Positions 16,704 to 22,152 of a DNA stretch of 22,152 nt are shown piece after piece. Origin of the DNA: Bacillota bacterium (GTDB lineage Bacteria; Bacillota_A; Clostridia; Peptostreptococcales; Anaerovoracaceae); NCBI GenBank assembly GCA_017457585.1, contig JAFTHD010000266.1, positions 1 to 22,152 on the forward strand, read 5' to 3'. Position 1 is the stretch's first letter. Every line of letters begins with the position of its first letter. The notes beneath the pieces are model-generated. The model was not told the origin of the DNA, searched no databases, and saw only the letters and a program-made list of their open reading frames with translations. The position numbers and the translations under genes are program-made.

Positions 16704-18692
16704 CTAATTGTACAAATATACTTTGGTTCCTTTTTTGACTTTACTGCCTGCCTCAGGATACTGTTTCGTTACCTGGAAGTCTGACTCAGCTGCAGCCTTC
16801 TGGTCACAATCGTAGTCGAGATCTTTTGACGCGAGAAGCTCCACACATTCGCTGGCGTTCTTACCTACAAGATCCGGAACCTTTACTTTTTCTGTCTTGT
16901 TACCTTCATCCGACTCCTCCTCAGGAGATACATTCTCATAGTTGAGGACGTTCTTGAGAAGCCTCTTCGTTCCCGGTCCGGCAACAACGCCTCCATAGTG
17001 GATTCCCTTAGGATTATCTACGATCAGGAGCACTGCCACCTTAGGGTCATCCATCGGTGCCATTGCTATACATGACGAATAAGTCTCATCTATATACTTA
17101 CCGTTTTTTACCTTGTTTGCTGTACCTGTCTTAGCTCCAACTTTATATCCGTCGATCTTTACCGTTCCTGCACCACCGTTATCCACTACGAACTGCATGA
17201 TTTCCTTCATGTCATCTGCAGTCTCTTTGGAAACGGTCTGCCTTACGACTTCCGTATCAAAAGATTTAACCGTTTTGCCTTTGCTGTCCGTAATCTCCTT
17301 TACCAACCTCGGCTTCATCATCTTTCCATCATTACCGAAGGAGCTTATAGCTGTTATGAGCTGAATCGGTGTAACTGCAATACCCTGCCCGAAGCCTATG
17401 GTTCCGAGACCTACAGGGCCTGCACTGTCCTCTGATTGAAGGATGGCTGACGTCTCTCCCGGGAAGTCGATTCCCGTTGTTCCTGTGATGCCGAAGGTAT
17501 CCAGGTGGTCATAGAACTTTTCGATTCCTACCTTGTTTGCAAGTTTGACAAAAACCGGGTTACATGAGTTGGAAACGGCCTCTGCCAGAGTTTCTCTGCC
17601 ATGAGGCTGCCCCGTTCTCCAACAGTGTATCGTTGTTCCTGCTATGGTTACGGCTCCGGAATCATAGTAAACACTCTTTAGCGTGGCCGCATCCTCTTCC
17701 AGCGCTGTGGCAGTCGTTATAAGCTTGAAAGTGGAACCCGGTTCATATACATCACATATGAGGGAGTTCCTCCACATCTTCTGTATGTATGCCTGCTTTT
17801 CTTCCGATGAAAGAGCCTTGAACTTTTCCTTTTCCTTCTTGGACAGCGGCTGCTGCGGATTGTTCAGGTCAAAATCAGGTGTCTGAGCCATCGCCAGAAC
17901 ATCGCCCGTCTTAGGATCCATTACGATGGCCATTACTCTGTCGGCCTTCGTCTTCTTTGCCACCCAGTCTATGGAATCTTCGGTATAGTACTGAATAACG
18001 GAATCGATCGTGGTTATAAGATTGTATCCGTCTTCGGCGGCATAGTATGTGGACTCTCCGTATGAAAGACGGTTTCCTCCCGTGTCTGTATAGTTGATTT
18101 CTCTTCCTTCTATACCGCTCAGATAACTGTTATATTCAAGCTCCAGTCCTCCAAGCCCTGTATTATCCGATGAGACCGTGCCAAGCAGGTTAGAAGCAAA
18201 TGCTCCGAGAGGATAACTTCTCTGAGTATCTTCAACGATTTCTATTCCGCGAAGCTTTGCCTCACGTATCTTGTCAGCCGTCTCCTTGTCTATACCTTTC
18301 TTTATTTTTACAAGGTTCTGGCTCTTTGTGATATCCTCTTCTATCTCCTCTTCTCCCATAGAAAGCTGCTCGGCAAGAACGCTTTTTATTTTATCAACGT
18401 TCTTCTGAATGTCTGCCTTGTTTTCGCCGCTCTGCACGTCCTTTGGCCTTGCCCACACGGTATAGCACGTTACGCTGACAGCCAATTCCTTGCCGTTCGT
18501 ATCGTAGATAGCACCTCTTTCTGCCTCAATAACAGTATCCCTTGTCTGACGTTCAAGGGACATCTCCGTATACTCTTCTCCGTTCACTATTGCGATCCAG
18601 CCGACTCTTATGATAAGAACCATTATCAGTGCAAAAAGCACGGCTACCAGCCATATTAAGTTTCTTTTGCTTTTGTTTGAGAATGATGTCAT
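16704..18692 (-). CDS. spoVD: Class B penicillin-binding protein, SpoVD-type, one PASTA domain
   Basis: Monofunctional transpeptidase that cross-links septal or spore-cortex peptidoglycan, partnered with the SEDS protein in this cluster. It is 662 residues: short cytoplasmic tail, membrane anchor about 12-36, PBP dimerisation (pedestal) domain about 50-215, transpeptidase about 250-580, and one PASTA domain 604-662 starting VPDLVGKNASE. Active-site motifs are intact: STFK at 320-323, SCN at 376-378 and KTGT at 521-524. C357 (in HCWRTG) and C377 (in NSCNP) match the positions of the redox-active cysteine pair of B. subtilis SpoVD, which is absent from PBP2B. With the single PASTA this favours SpoVD over FtsI/PBP2B. 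A division role is still possible if no other class B PBP exists. The start has only a weak ribosome-binding site (ACTGATAAAG). The 99-base leader carries a hairpin. Confidence 0.93.
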   Translation of the reverse strand: MTSFSNKSKRNLIWLVAVLFALIMVLIIRVGWIAIVNGEEYTEMSLERQTRDTVIEAERGAIYDTNGKELAVSVTCYTVWARPKDVQSGENKADIQKNVDKIKSVLAEQLSMGEEEIEEDITKSQNLVKIKKGIDKETADKIREAKLRGIEIVEDTQRSYPLGAFASNLLGTVSSDNTGLGGLELEYNSYLSGIEGREINYTDTGGNRLSYGESTYYAAEDGYNLITTIDSVIQYYTEDSIDWVAKKTKADRVMAIVMDPKTGDVLAMAQTPDFDLNNPQQPLSKKEKEKFKALSSEEKQAYIQKMWRNSLICDVYEPGSTFKLITTATALEEDAATLKSVYYDSGAVTIAGTTIHCWRTGQPHGRETLAEAVSNSCNPVFVKLANKVGIEKFYDHLDTFGITGTTGIDFPGETSAILQSEDSAGPVGLGTIGFGQGIAVTPIQLITAISSFGNDGKMMKPRLVKEITDSKGKTVKSFDTEVVRQTVSKETADDMKEIMQFVVDNGGAGTVKIDGYKVGAKTGTANKVKNGKYIDETYSSCIAMAPMDDPKVAVLLIVDNPKGIHYGGVVAGPGTKRLLKNVLNYENVSPEEESDEGNKTEKVKVPDLVGKNASECVELLASKDLDYDCDQKAAAESDFQVTKQYPEAGSKVKKGTKVYLYN

Positions 18693-18729
18693 CTTTATCA
18701 GTTTAATAATTGCCTATCTTAACAACGAA

Positions 18730-18762
18730 CCCGGACGCTTGAAGATTATTCTACCGCCCGGG
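18730..18762 (-). other. Hairpin in the ftsL-PBP gap
   Basis: On the minus strand, CCCGGGCG and CGTCCGGG pair over 8 bp (one G-U). An inner GAA/TTC stem lies inside the loop, giving a two-part hairpin of 33 bases in the 99-base gap after ftsL. It is followed by TTCGTTGTTAAG, not a clean U-tract, so it is a weak or regulated terminator, an RNA-processing site or a 3' end stabiliser rather than a standard terminator. It lies about 38 bases before the PBP start codon. Confidence 0.5.
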
Positions 18763-18791
18763 CAGTTATCTTTTTATTCAAAATATTTTGC

Positions 18792-19253
18792 CTAATTGTA
18801 CGCTTTATCCCTTAGAACCTCAGCGAATCCGTTCTGCGGAATATCATCCGAATAGAGATATATTCTCTTCTTTTCTGAAGGATACTTCATGCCCAGCGTG
18901 TCGGTTGCAGTGCTTTCAACCACTCCTATATTGCTCACGCTGTAAAGCTGTGCCTCCAGATTCTCGATTTCACCTGCCACAGCATTATTATCCTTGTTCA
19001 TTTGGTTAATATCGTACTGCAGGCTCGCACAGAACGCCGTAACCATAATTATGAAAATGCACAGAATTCCTGCAATTCCCACAGTTGCAAATGCAAGTTT
19101 CCTGGATTCTATTCTGTTCCTGATTTCAGGATTTATTACGACTGTTCTTCTCTGCTGCCTGCTTCTCGGCTGTCTCTGCCTCTCAGGCTTCATATCAAGT
19201 CCGTACTTCTGATATTCTTTTTGATATTCGTACCACTTTTCTGCTTCCATCAT
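18792..19253 (-). CDS. ftsL: FtsL-like divisome protein
   Basis: Small bitopic membrane protein of 153 residues in the ftsL position between rsmH and the class B PBP. A hydrophilic, Arg/Gln-rich cytoplasmic tail (about 1-50) precedes one membrane segment (about 53-75, KLAFATVGIAGILCIFIIM...). A short extracellular coiled coil follows (about 77-105, LQYDINQMNKDNNAVAGEIENL), then TATDTLGMKYPSEKKRIYL, which resembles the conserved end of FtsL/DivIC-type proteins (A...LGM..P....I). FtsL sequences diverge quickly, so context carries much of the call. The start is ATGATG with AAGGGTG 7 bases upstream; either ATG could be used. The stop is followed by 99 bases before the PBP gene. Confidence 0.82.
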   Translation of the reverse strand: MMEAEKWYEYQKEYQKYGLDMKPERQRQPRSRQQRRTVVINPEIRNRIESRKLAFATVGIAGILCIFIIMVTAFCASLQYDINQMNKDNNAVAGEIENLEAQLYSVSNIGVVESTATDTLGMKYPSEKKRIYLYSDDIPQNGFAEVLRDKAYN

Positions 19254-19277
19254 GATGGTTCACCCTTGTATTTCCCC

Positions 19278-19297
19278 TGACCTGTCCATTCAGGTCA
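19278..19297 (-). other. Hairpin at the rsmH stop, before ftsL
   Basis: A perfect 7-bp inverted repeat, TGACCTG-AATGGA-CAGGTCA on the minus strand, begins with the rsmH stop codon TGA and ends about 17 bases before the ftsL Shine-Dalgarno AAGGGTG. There is no U-tract, so it is not an intrinsic terminator. It could limit read-through of ribosomes or protect a processed end. Confidence 0.45.
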
Positions 19298-20230
19298 TAT
19301 TTTCTCAATTATTCTAAGCTTAGCACTTCGCGCTCTCGGATTATTTTTTAATTCTTCCCCTGTTGAAACGATCGGCTTGCCAGTTACTTTCCTCACGTCC
19401 GCTACCTTGCCACATACGCAGACCGGTATGTTCTTTGGGCAAGTGCACGGGTCAAGCCTTCTCTTAAAGGCTTCCTTGACTATCCTGTCTTCAAGAGAGT
19501 GGAATGTTATGATGCAAAGCCTTCCGCCGGGTTTCAGTACATCGCAGTATTCGTCTACCGCCTGCCTGAGCTGCTCCAGCTCACCGTTGACCTCTATCCT
19601 TATGGCCTGAAAGGTTCTCTTGGCAGGATGCGGTCCGTCTCGTCTTGCGGATGCCGGAATGGCAGCCTTTATGATGTCTACCAGTTCTCCTGTGGTCTCA
19701 ATGGCCTTTTCTCTCCTGCTGTTTACAAGGAACTTTGCGATTCTCGATGCCCATCTTTCCTCGCCGTAGGTCTTGATCACTTCTGTGAGTCTTTCCTCAC
19801 TGTAATCGTTGACCACATCGTAGGCTGAGAAGGACTCGTCTCTGTTCATCCTCATATCCAGAGGCGCGTCGTGCATGTACGAAAACCCTCGTTCCGGGTT
19901 ATCCAGCTGGTATGATGAAACGCCTATATCCAGAAGTGCTCCGTCTATTCCATCCACTTCAAGGGATTTCAGTACGTGTTTGACATCAGCGTAATTGCTC
20001 TGAACAAGGTCAACCCTGCATTCAAGAACTTTCAGTCTTTGCCCTGCAGCCCGGATGGCGTCCGTGTCTCTGTCGATGCCGATCAGCCTGCCGGTTTTGC
20101 TAAGCTTTGAACCGATACCGTACGAATGACCGCCGCCTCCGAGTGTTCCGTCGACATATATGCCGTCCTCTTTGATATTGAGTCCCTCCAGGCACTCGCT
20201 GTAGAGCACGGGAACATGACTAAAATCCAT
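19295..20230 (-). CDS. rsmH: 16S rRNA (cytosine-N4)-methyltransferase RsmH
   Basis: S-adenosylmethionine-dependent enzyme (formerly MraW) that methylates C1402 of 16S rRNA in the ribosomal P site. It is 311 residues from the ATG at 20230, the normal length. The product begins MDFSHVPVL, the standard family start. Motifs: SAM-binding VDGTLGGGGHS (26-36), LLDIGVSSYQLDNPERGFSY, the TFQAIRIEVNGEL segment, ITFHSLEDRIVKEAF, and a Cys-containing tail (CTCPKNIPVCVCG). A longer frame opening with TTG at 20251 is rejected. GGAGGG (20247-20242) is 11 bases before the ATG, a long spacing. The first 11 bases overlap the end of mraZ, so translation is probably coupled. Confidence 0.97.
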   Translation of the reverse strand: MDFSHVPVLYSECLEGLNIKEDGIYVDGTLGGGGHSYGIGSKLSKTGRLIGIDRDTDAIRAAGQRLKVLECRVDLVQSNYADVKHVLKSLEVDGIDGALLDIGVSSYQLDNPERGFSYMHDAPLDMRMNRDESFSAYDVVNDYSEERLTEVIKTYGEERWASRIAKFLVNSRREKAIETTGELVDIIKAAIPASARRDGPHPAKRTFQAIRIEVNGELEQLRQAVDEYCDVLKPGGRLCIITFHSLEDRIVKEAFKRRLDPCTCPKNIPVCVCGKVADVRKVTGKPIVSTGEELKNNPRARSAKLRIIEKI

Positions 20231-20663
20231 ACTGCTCAAGGCCCTCCGCAACTTCGCTGGCGTTCAGCAGTTCGCCGGACTCCTCGTCGAGCTGGGCATC
20301 CCACTGTTCTCTCGACCAAATCTCTATCTTGTTGTTGCTGCCTATGGTGATCAGTTCCTTATCGATTCCTGCGTAGTTGAGCAAATCCTGAGGGATCTTC
20401 ACCCTACCCTGCTTATCAATTTCACAGGAACTTGCAGATGAGAAGAAGTATCTCTTCAGTTGCCTTGCCTGGGGATTACTCTCAGGAAGCGGCTCCAGTT
20501 TTTCTTTAACGAACCTCTCCCATTCGTCGTCTGTGTAAACGTTAAGGCACTTATCAAGCCCTTTGGCGATGACGCAGGAAGCTCCCAGTTCGTATCTGAA
20601 TTTGGCCGGAACAATCACTCTGGCTTTCGCGTCTATTGAGTTGTTGAACTTTCCGACGAACAT
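20220..20663 (-). CDS. mraZ: Transcriptional regulator MraZ
   Basis: DNA-binding regulator of the dcw cluster with two SpoVT/AbrB-like halves forming a multimeric ring. It is 147 residues from the ATG at 20663 (MFVGKFNNSIDAK), the standard family N-terminus and length. The first half has DAKARVIVPAKFR (11-23) and the second EIDKQGRVKIPQDL; the usual DxKGR of the first half is DAKAR here, a Gly to Ala change. A longer frame from 20714 is rejected: it would begin upstream of the predicted transcription start, and GGAGGGAGAGACT sits immediately before 20663. The stop lies inside rsmH (11-base overlap). It is preceded by its own probable operator, consistent with autoregulation. Confidence 0.96.
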   Translation of the reverse strand: MFVGKFNNSIDAKARVIVPAKFRYELGASCVIAKGLDKCLNVYTDDEWERFVKEKLEPLPESNPQARQLKRYFFSSASSCEIDKQGRVKIPQDLLNYAGIDKELITIGSNNKIEIWSREQWDAQLDEESGELLNASEVAEGLEQYGF

Positions 20664-20688
20664 AGTCTCTCCCTCCATCATATTTCCT

Positions 20689-20758
20689 CTCCATTTTATA
20701 CCCTTTCCCACCACTTTGCAACACTTTTACTCCCCAAACACGGTTTTTTCTCCACTTT
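20689..20758 (-). promoter_or_regulatory. Probable MraZ operator: phased AAAGTG direct repeats
   Basis: Four minus-strand units fit AAARTGKWG: AAAGTGGAG (20758-20750), AAAGTGTTG (20727-20719), AAAGTGGTG (20717-20709) and AAAATGGAG (20697-20689). The middle two are exactly 10 bp apart and the last is 20 bp further. Degenerate copies TTTGGGGAG (from 20737) and GAAAGGGTA (from 20707) fill the other 10-bp slots. Known MraZ sites are short G-rich direct repeats at 10-bp spacing (TGGGN in E. coli, AAAGTG-type in mollicutes), just upstream of mraZ. The array covers both promoter boxes. Confidence 0.68.
20693..20721 (-). promoter_or_regulatory. Sigma-A-type promoter of the mraZ/dcw cluster
   Basis: On the minus strand, a -35 box TTGCAA (20721-20716) is followed by a 17-base spacer and a -10 box TAAAAT (20698-20693, within TATAAAAT). 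Transcription would start near 20686, giving a leader of only about 23 bases that holds GGAGGG before the mraZ ATG. The boxes are overlaid by direct repeats assigned to MraZ, so bound MraZ would block RNA polymerase. Confidence 0.62.
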
Positions 20759-20837
20759 ATTTGATCTCACGCTCATCGCGGATACATTTTCTTTTATAAA
20801 CGTTGAGAAATCGTATTCCGACGTATTCTTCCGCGCA

Positions 20838-20873
20838 CAACAAAAGAGCGGCCTTCATCTGCCAGGTCGCTCT
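20838..20873 (-). terminator. Intrinsic terminator of sfsA
   Basis: On the minus strand about 32 bases past the sfsA stop, AGAGCG-A-CCT pairs with AGG-C-CGCTCT (one A-C mismatch) around a 9-base loop, and is followed directly by TTTTGTTGT. It ends the sfsA transcript before the mraZ promoter, so the dcw cluster does not rely on read-through from sfsA. Confidence 0.72.
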
Positions 20874-20904
20874 ATACGTCGCAATCAATTGTTCATCGTT
20901 TCAG

Positions 20905-21618
20905 TTAAAGTTCCACCTTTACCGGTTCATCCATCTTCATCCAGTCTCTGCCAATCCCGCAATCGTAGGCCAACACGCGCACACCCTTTTTCGCAGCGGT
21001 TCTCAGAGCCTCTCCGAACGCGGCGTGAGTCTCATCGTTAGGCTTAAAGATATGCACGCCTTTCATCTGTATCACGAAAAGGATCGCCGCGTAATACCCT
21101 TCTTCCTGCGCCCGTTCAAGTTCCCGGATGTGCTTCACACCCCTCTCCGTCGGTGCATCAGGAAACTTTGCGAAGCCGTCCTTCTCGAGGGTAACACCCT
21201 TCACCTCGATGAGGCCCTTCCTTCCCTCCTCGTTCTCCACGTAGAAGTCGATGCGTGAGTCACCGATAGCATGCTCCCATTTTACAAACGATGCTCGCCC
21301 GAAATCCGGCAGTACCAGACTGCCACCTTCGAGAGCATCGCGAACTGCTGCGTTCGGCGCCTGCGAATCCATGTTTATGAGAATCACGCCTCGATCCGTA
21401 ACCTTTTCGACGGCAACGAGAGAATAGCGCATTTTGCGAGTCCCCATGCGTCCTTCAAAATCCTCCAAATACACCTTTGCACCGGGGACGAGAAGTTCTC
21501 TGCACCGTCCCGTATTTTTGACGTGAACCCTGCACTCCTCTCCCGATATGCTGGCAACTGCCACAAATCTGTTCGGTCTCGATATAAACTTTCCCTCTGT
21601 TATCTTCTCGTATTTCAT
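20905..21618 (-). CDS. sfsA: SfsA family nuclease-like protein
   Basis: Homologue of 'sugar fermentation stimulation protein A', 237 residues, the usual length. The family has an N-terminal OB-like fold and a C-terminal PD-(D/E)xK nuclease-like domain. It binds DNA and a nuclease activity has been proposed; its cellular role is poorly defined. Signatures seen: FISRPNRFVA (11-20), HVKNTGRCRELLVPGA (32-47), SRIDFYVE (121-128) with D124, LIEVKGVTL (136-144) giving the E138-x-K140 pair, and FPDAPTERGVKHIREL (152-167). The Shine-Dalgarno is GGTGAT, 5 bases before the ATG. It is divergent from lgt and stands alone, with its own terminator. Confidence 0.95.
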   Translation of the reverse strand: MKYEKITEGKFISRPNRFVAVASISGEECRVHVKNTGRCRELLVPGAKVYLEDFEGRMGTRKMRYSLVAVEKVTDRGVILINMDSQAPNAAVRDALEGGSLVLPDFGRASFVKWEHAIGDSRIDFYVENEEGRKGLIEVKGVTLEKDGFAKFPDAPTERGVKHIRELERAQEEGYYAAILFVIQMKGVHIFKPNDETHAAFGEALRTAAKKGVRVLAYDCGIGRDWMKMDEPVKVEL

Positions 21619-21642
21619 GTCAAATCACCAATTATTGTCATA

Positions 21643-21670
21643 CATGTGGTAATATATTGTTACTCACATG
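21643..21670. repeat. Imperfect inverted repeat in the sfsA-lgt divergent region
   Basis: CATGTG (21643-21648) and CACATG (21665-21670) are perfect 6-bp inverted arms, with inner TAA/TTA arms offset by one base. The repeat covers the putative lgt -10 element and the start of its leader, so it could be a repressor operator or could be chance in a short AT-rich interval. Confidence 0.35.
21647..21655 (+). promoter_or_regulatory. Extended -10 promoter of lgt
   Basis: TGG-TAATAT on the plus strand fits the extended -10 pattern TGnTATAAT (two mismatches in the hexamer). Transcription would start near 21662, about 26 bases before the lgt ATG. No good -35 box is present at 17-base spacing (ACCAAT at 21627-21632), which extended -10 promoters can tolerate. 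Confidence 0.45.
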
Positions 21671-21687
21671 ATGAAAGGAGCGTTCAA

Positions 21688-22152
21688 ATGCCAATACCAA
21701 ATCCCGTAGCCTTCACTGTGCTCGGCATAGATATCATGTGGTACGGCATCATCATCACCGGCGGCATGGTTCTCGCAACGGCGCTCTGCTGCATGAGAGC
21801 CAAAAGCCACGGTCTCGAAGCCGACCGCATATTGAACTACGTTATCATATGCATACCGTGTGCCATCATCGGCGCACGAATCTATTATATCATCTTCAAC
21901 TGGTCCATGTACGCAGGTGATATAGGGAAGATGATCAATATCAGGATGGGCGGCCTCGCGGTTCACGGCGGCCTCATCGCAGGGCTCGGAGTTGCGCTGA
22001 TTCTTTGCGCTATATGGAAAGTGCGTCCGCTCAATCTCTTCGACCTTGCAGCCCCGTCCATTGCACTGGGCCAGGCCATAGGACGGTGGGGAAACTACTT
22101 TAACTCCGAGGCGCACGGCGGGCCCACAAATCTGCCGTGGGCTGTCACCATA
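21688..22152 (+). CDS. lgt: Prolipoprotein diacylglyceryl transferase, C-terminal part cut off by window edge
   Basis: Integral membrane enzyme that transfers diacylglycerol from phosphatidylglycerol to the lipobox cysteine of prelipoproteins. 155 codons are present out of a usual 250-290. Visible features: a first membrane segment (WYGIIITGGMVLATALCC), a second around YVIICIPCAIIGARIYY (about 60-76), VHGGLIAGLGVALILC (92-107) with the conserved His93, and the Lgt signature GRWGNYFNSEAHGG (132-145), whose R133 corresponds to an essential arginine of E. coli Lgt. The start is the ATG at 21688, with AAAGGAG 7 bases upstream; the ATGs at 21668 and 21671 lie upstream of that site. It is the only plus-strand gene in the window. 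Confidence 0.97.
   Translation, partial: MPIPNPVAFTVLGIDIMWYGIIITGGMVLATALCCMRAKSHGLEADRILNYVIICIPCAIIGARIYYIIFNWSMYAGDIGKMINIRMGGLAVHGGLIAGLGVALILCAIWKVRPLNLFDLAAPSIALGQAIGRWGNYFNSEAHGGPTNLPWAVTI

Noticed and set aside
20231..20251. Extended RsmH start at a TTG seven codons upstream
   Set aside because: RsmH proteins begin at the MxFxHVPVL segment, which is the ATG at 20230; the extension has no family support.
20664..20714. Extended MraZ start 17 codons upstream
   Set aside because: It would begin upstream of the predicted transcription start and within the operator repeats. The family N-terminus MFVGKF and the GGAGGG site support 20663.
21664..22116. Minus-strand frame of 150 codons opposite lgt
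   Set aside because: Lgt on the plus strand has the GRWGN signature and a good ribosome-binding site; the minus-strand product is not membrane-like or recognisable.
1..22152. CRISPR arrays, insertion sequences, tRNA/rRNA genes, phage genes or toxin-antitoxin pairs
   Set aside because: I saw no regularly spaced repeats, transposase motifs, terminal inverted repeats, tRNA-like cloverleafs or small gene pairs. Nearly every base is accounted for by conserved housekeeping genes.

Overview
The window is a compact, almost entirely minus-strand stretch of a bacterial chromosome from a member of the Bacillota, most likely a clostridial anaerobe. The evidence is gene order. The division and cell-wall (dcw) cluster reads mraZ-rsmH-ftsL-PBP-murF-mraY-murD-ftsW-murG-ftsQ-ftsZ. 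It is followed by an rRNA/tRNA methyltransferase-pheS-pheT-zapA-mutS2 run, which is a slimmed version of the Bacillus subtilis ysgA-pheS-pheT-rnhC-zapA-cvpA-polX-mutS2 neighbourhood. Shine-Dalgarno sequences are of the Gram-positive AGGAGG type. I could not narrow the genus from sequence alone.

Layout, in the direction of transcription from right to left. At the right edge lgt (plus strand, cut off by the window end) is divergent from sfsA (minus strand), and sfsA ends in a hairpin terminator. Next, a sigma-A-like promoter overlaid by 10-bp-phased direct repeats (a probable MraZ operator) starts the dcw cluster. The cluster encodes its regulator MraZ, the 16S rRNA methyltransferase RsmH, divisome proteins (FtsL, FtsQ/DivIB, a class B PBP, the SEDS polymerase FtsW/SpoVE, FtsZ) and cytoplasmic to lipid-linked precursor enzymes (MurF, MurD, MraY, MurG). 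Genes mostly touch or overlap by a few bases. The exceptions are short gaps with hairpins on either side of ftsL, and a 61-base gap carrying a promoter just before ftsZ. A hairpin terminator follows ftsZ. The second cluster then runs TrmH/SpoU-family methyltransferase, pheS, pheT, zapA, mutS2 and argS (cut by the left edge).

Together the genes couple septal peptidoglycan synthesis with translation functions (two aminoacyl-tRNA synthetases, two RNA methyltransferases). FtsZ and its bundling partner ZapA lie about 4.4 kb apart. murE, murC, murB and ftsA are not in this window.

No stretch longer than 300 bases lacks a gene. The longest, between mraZ and sfsA (about 240 bases), holds the sfsA terminator, the MraZ operator and the mraZ promoter. 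I found no tRNA, rRNA, insertion sequence, CRISPR array or phage gene. This is core housekeeping sequence and I do not see a previously undescribed system in it. The points worth a second look are regulatory: the MraZ operator, the ftsZ-proximal promoter, intra-operon hairpins and start-codon choices. A SpoVD-type cysteine pair in the PBP and an unusually long ZapA coiled coil are also notable.
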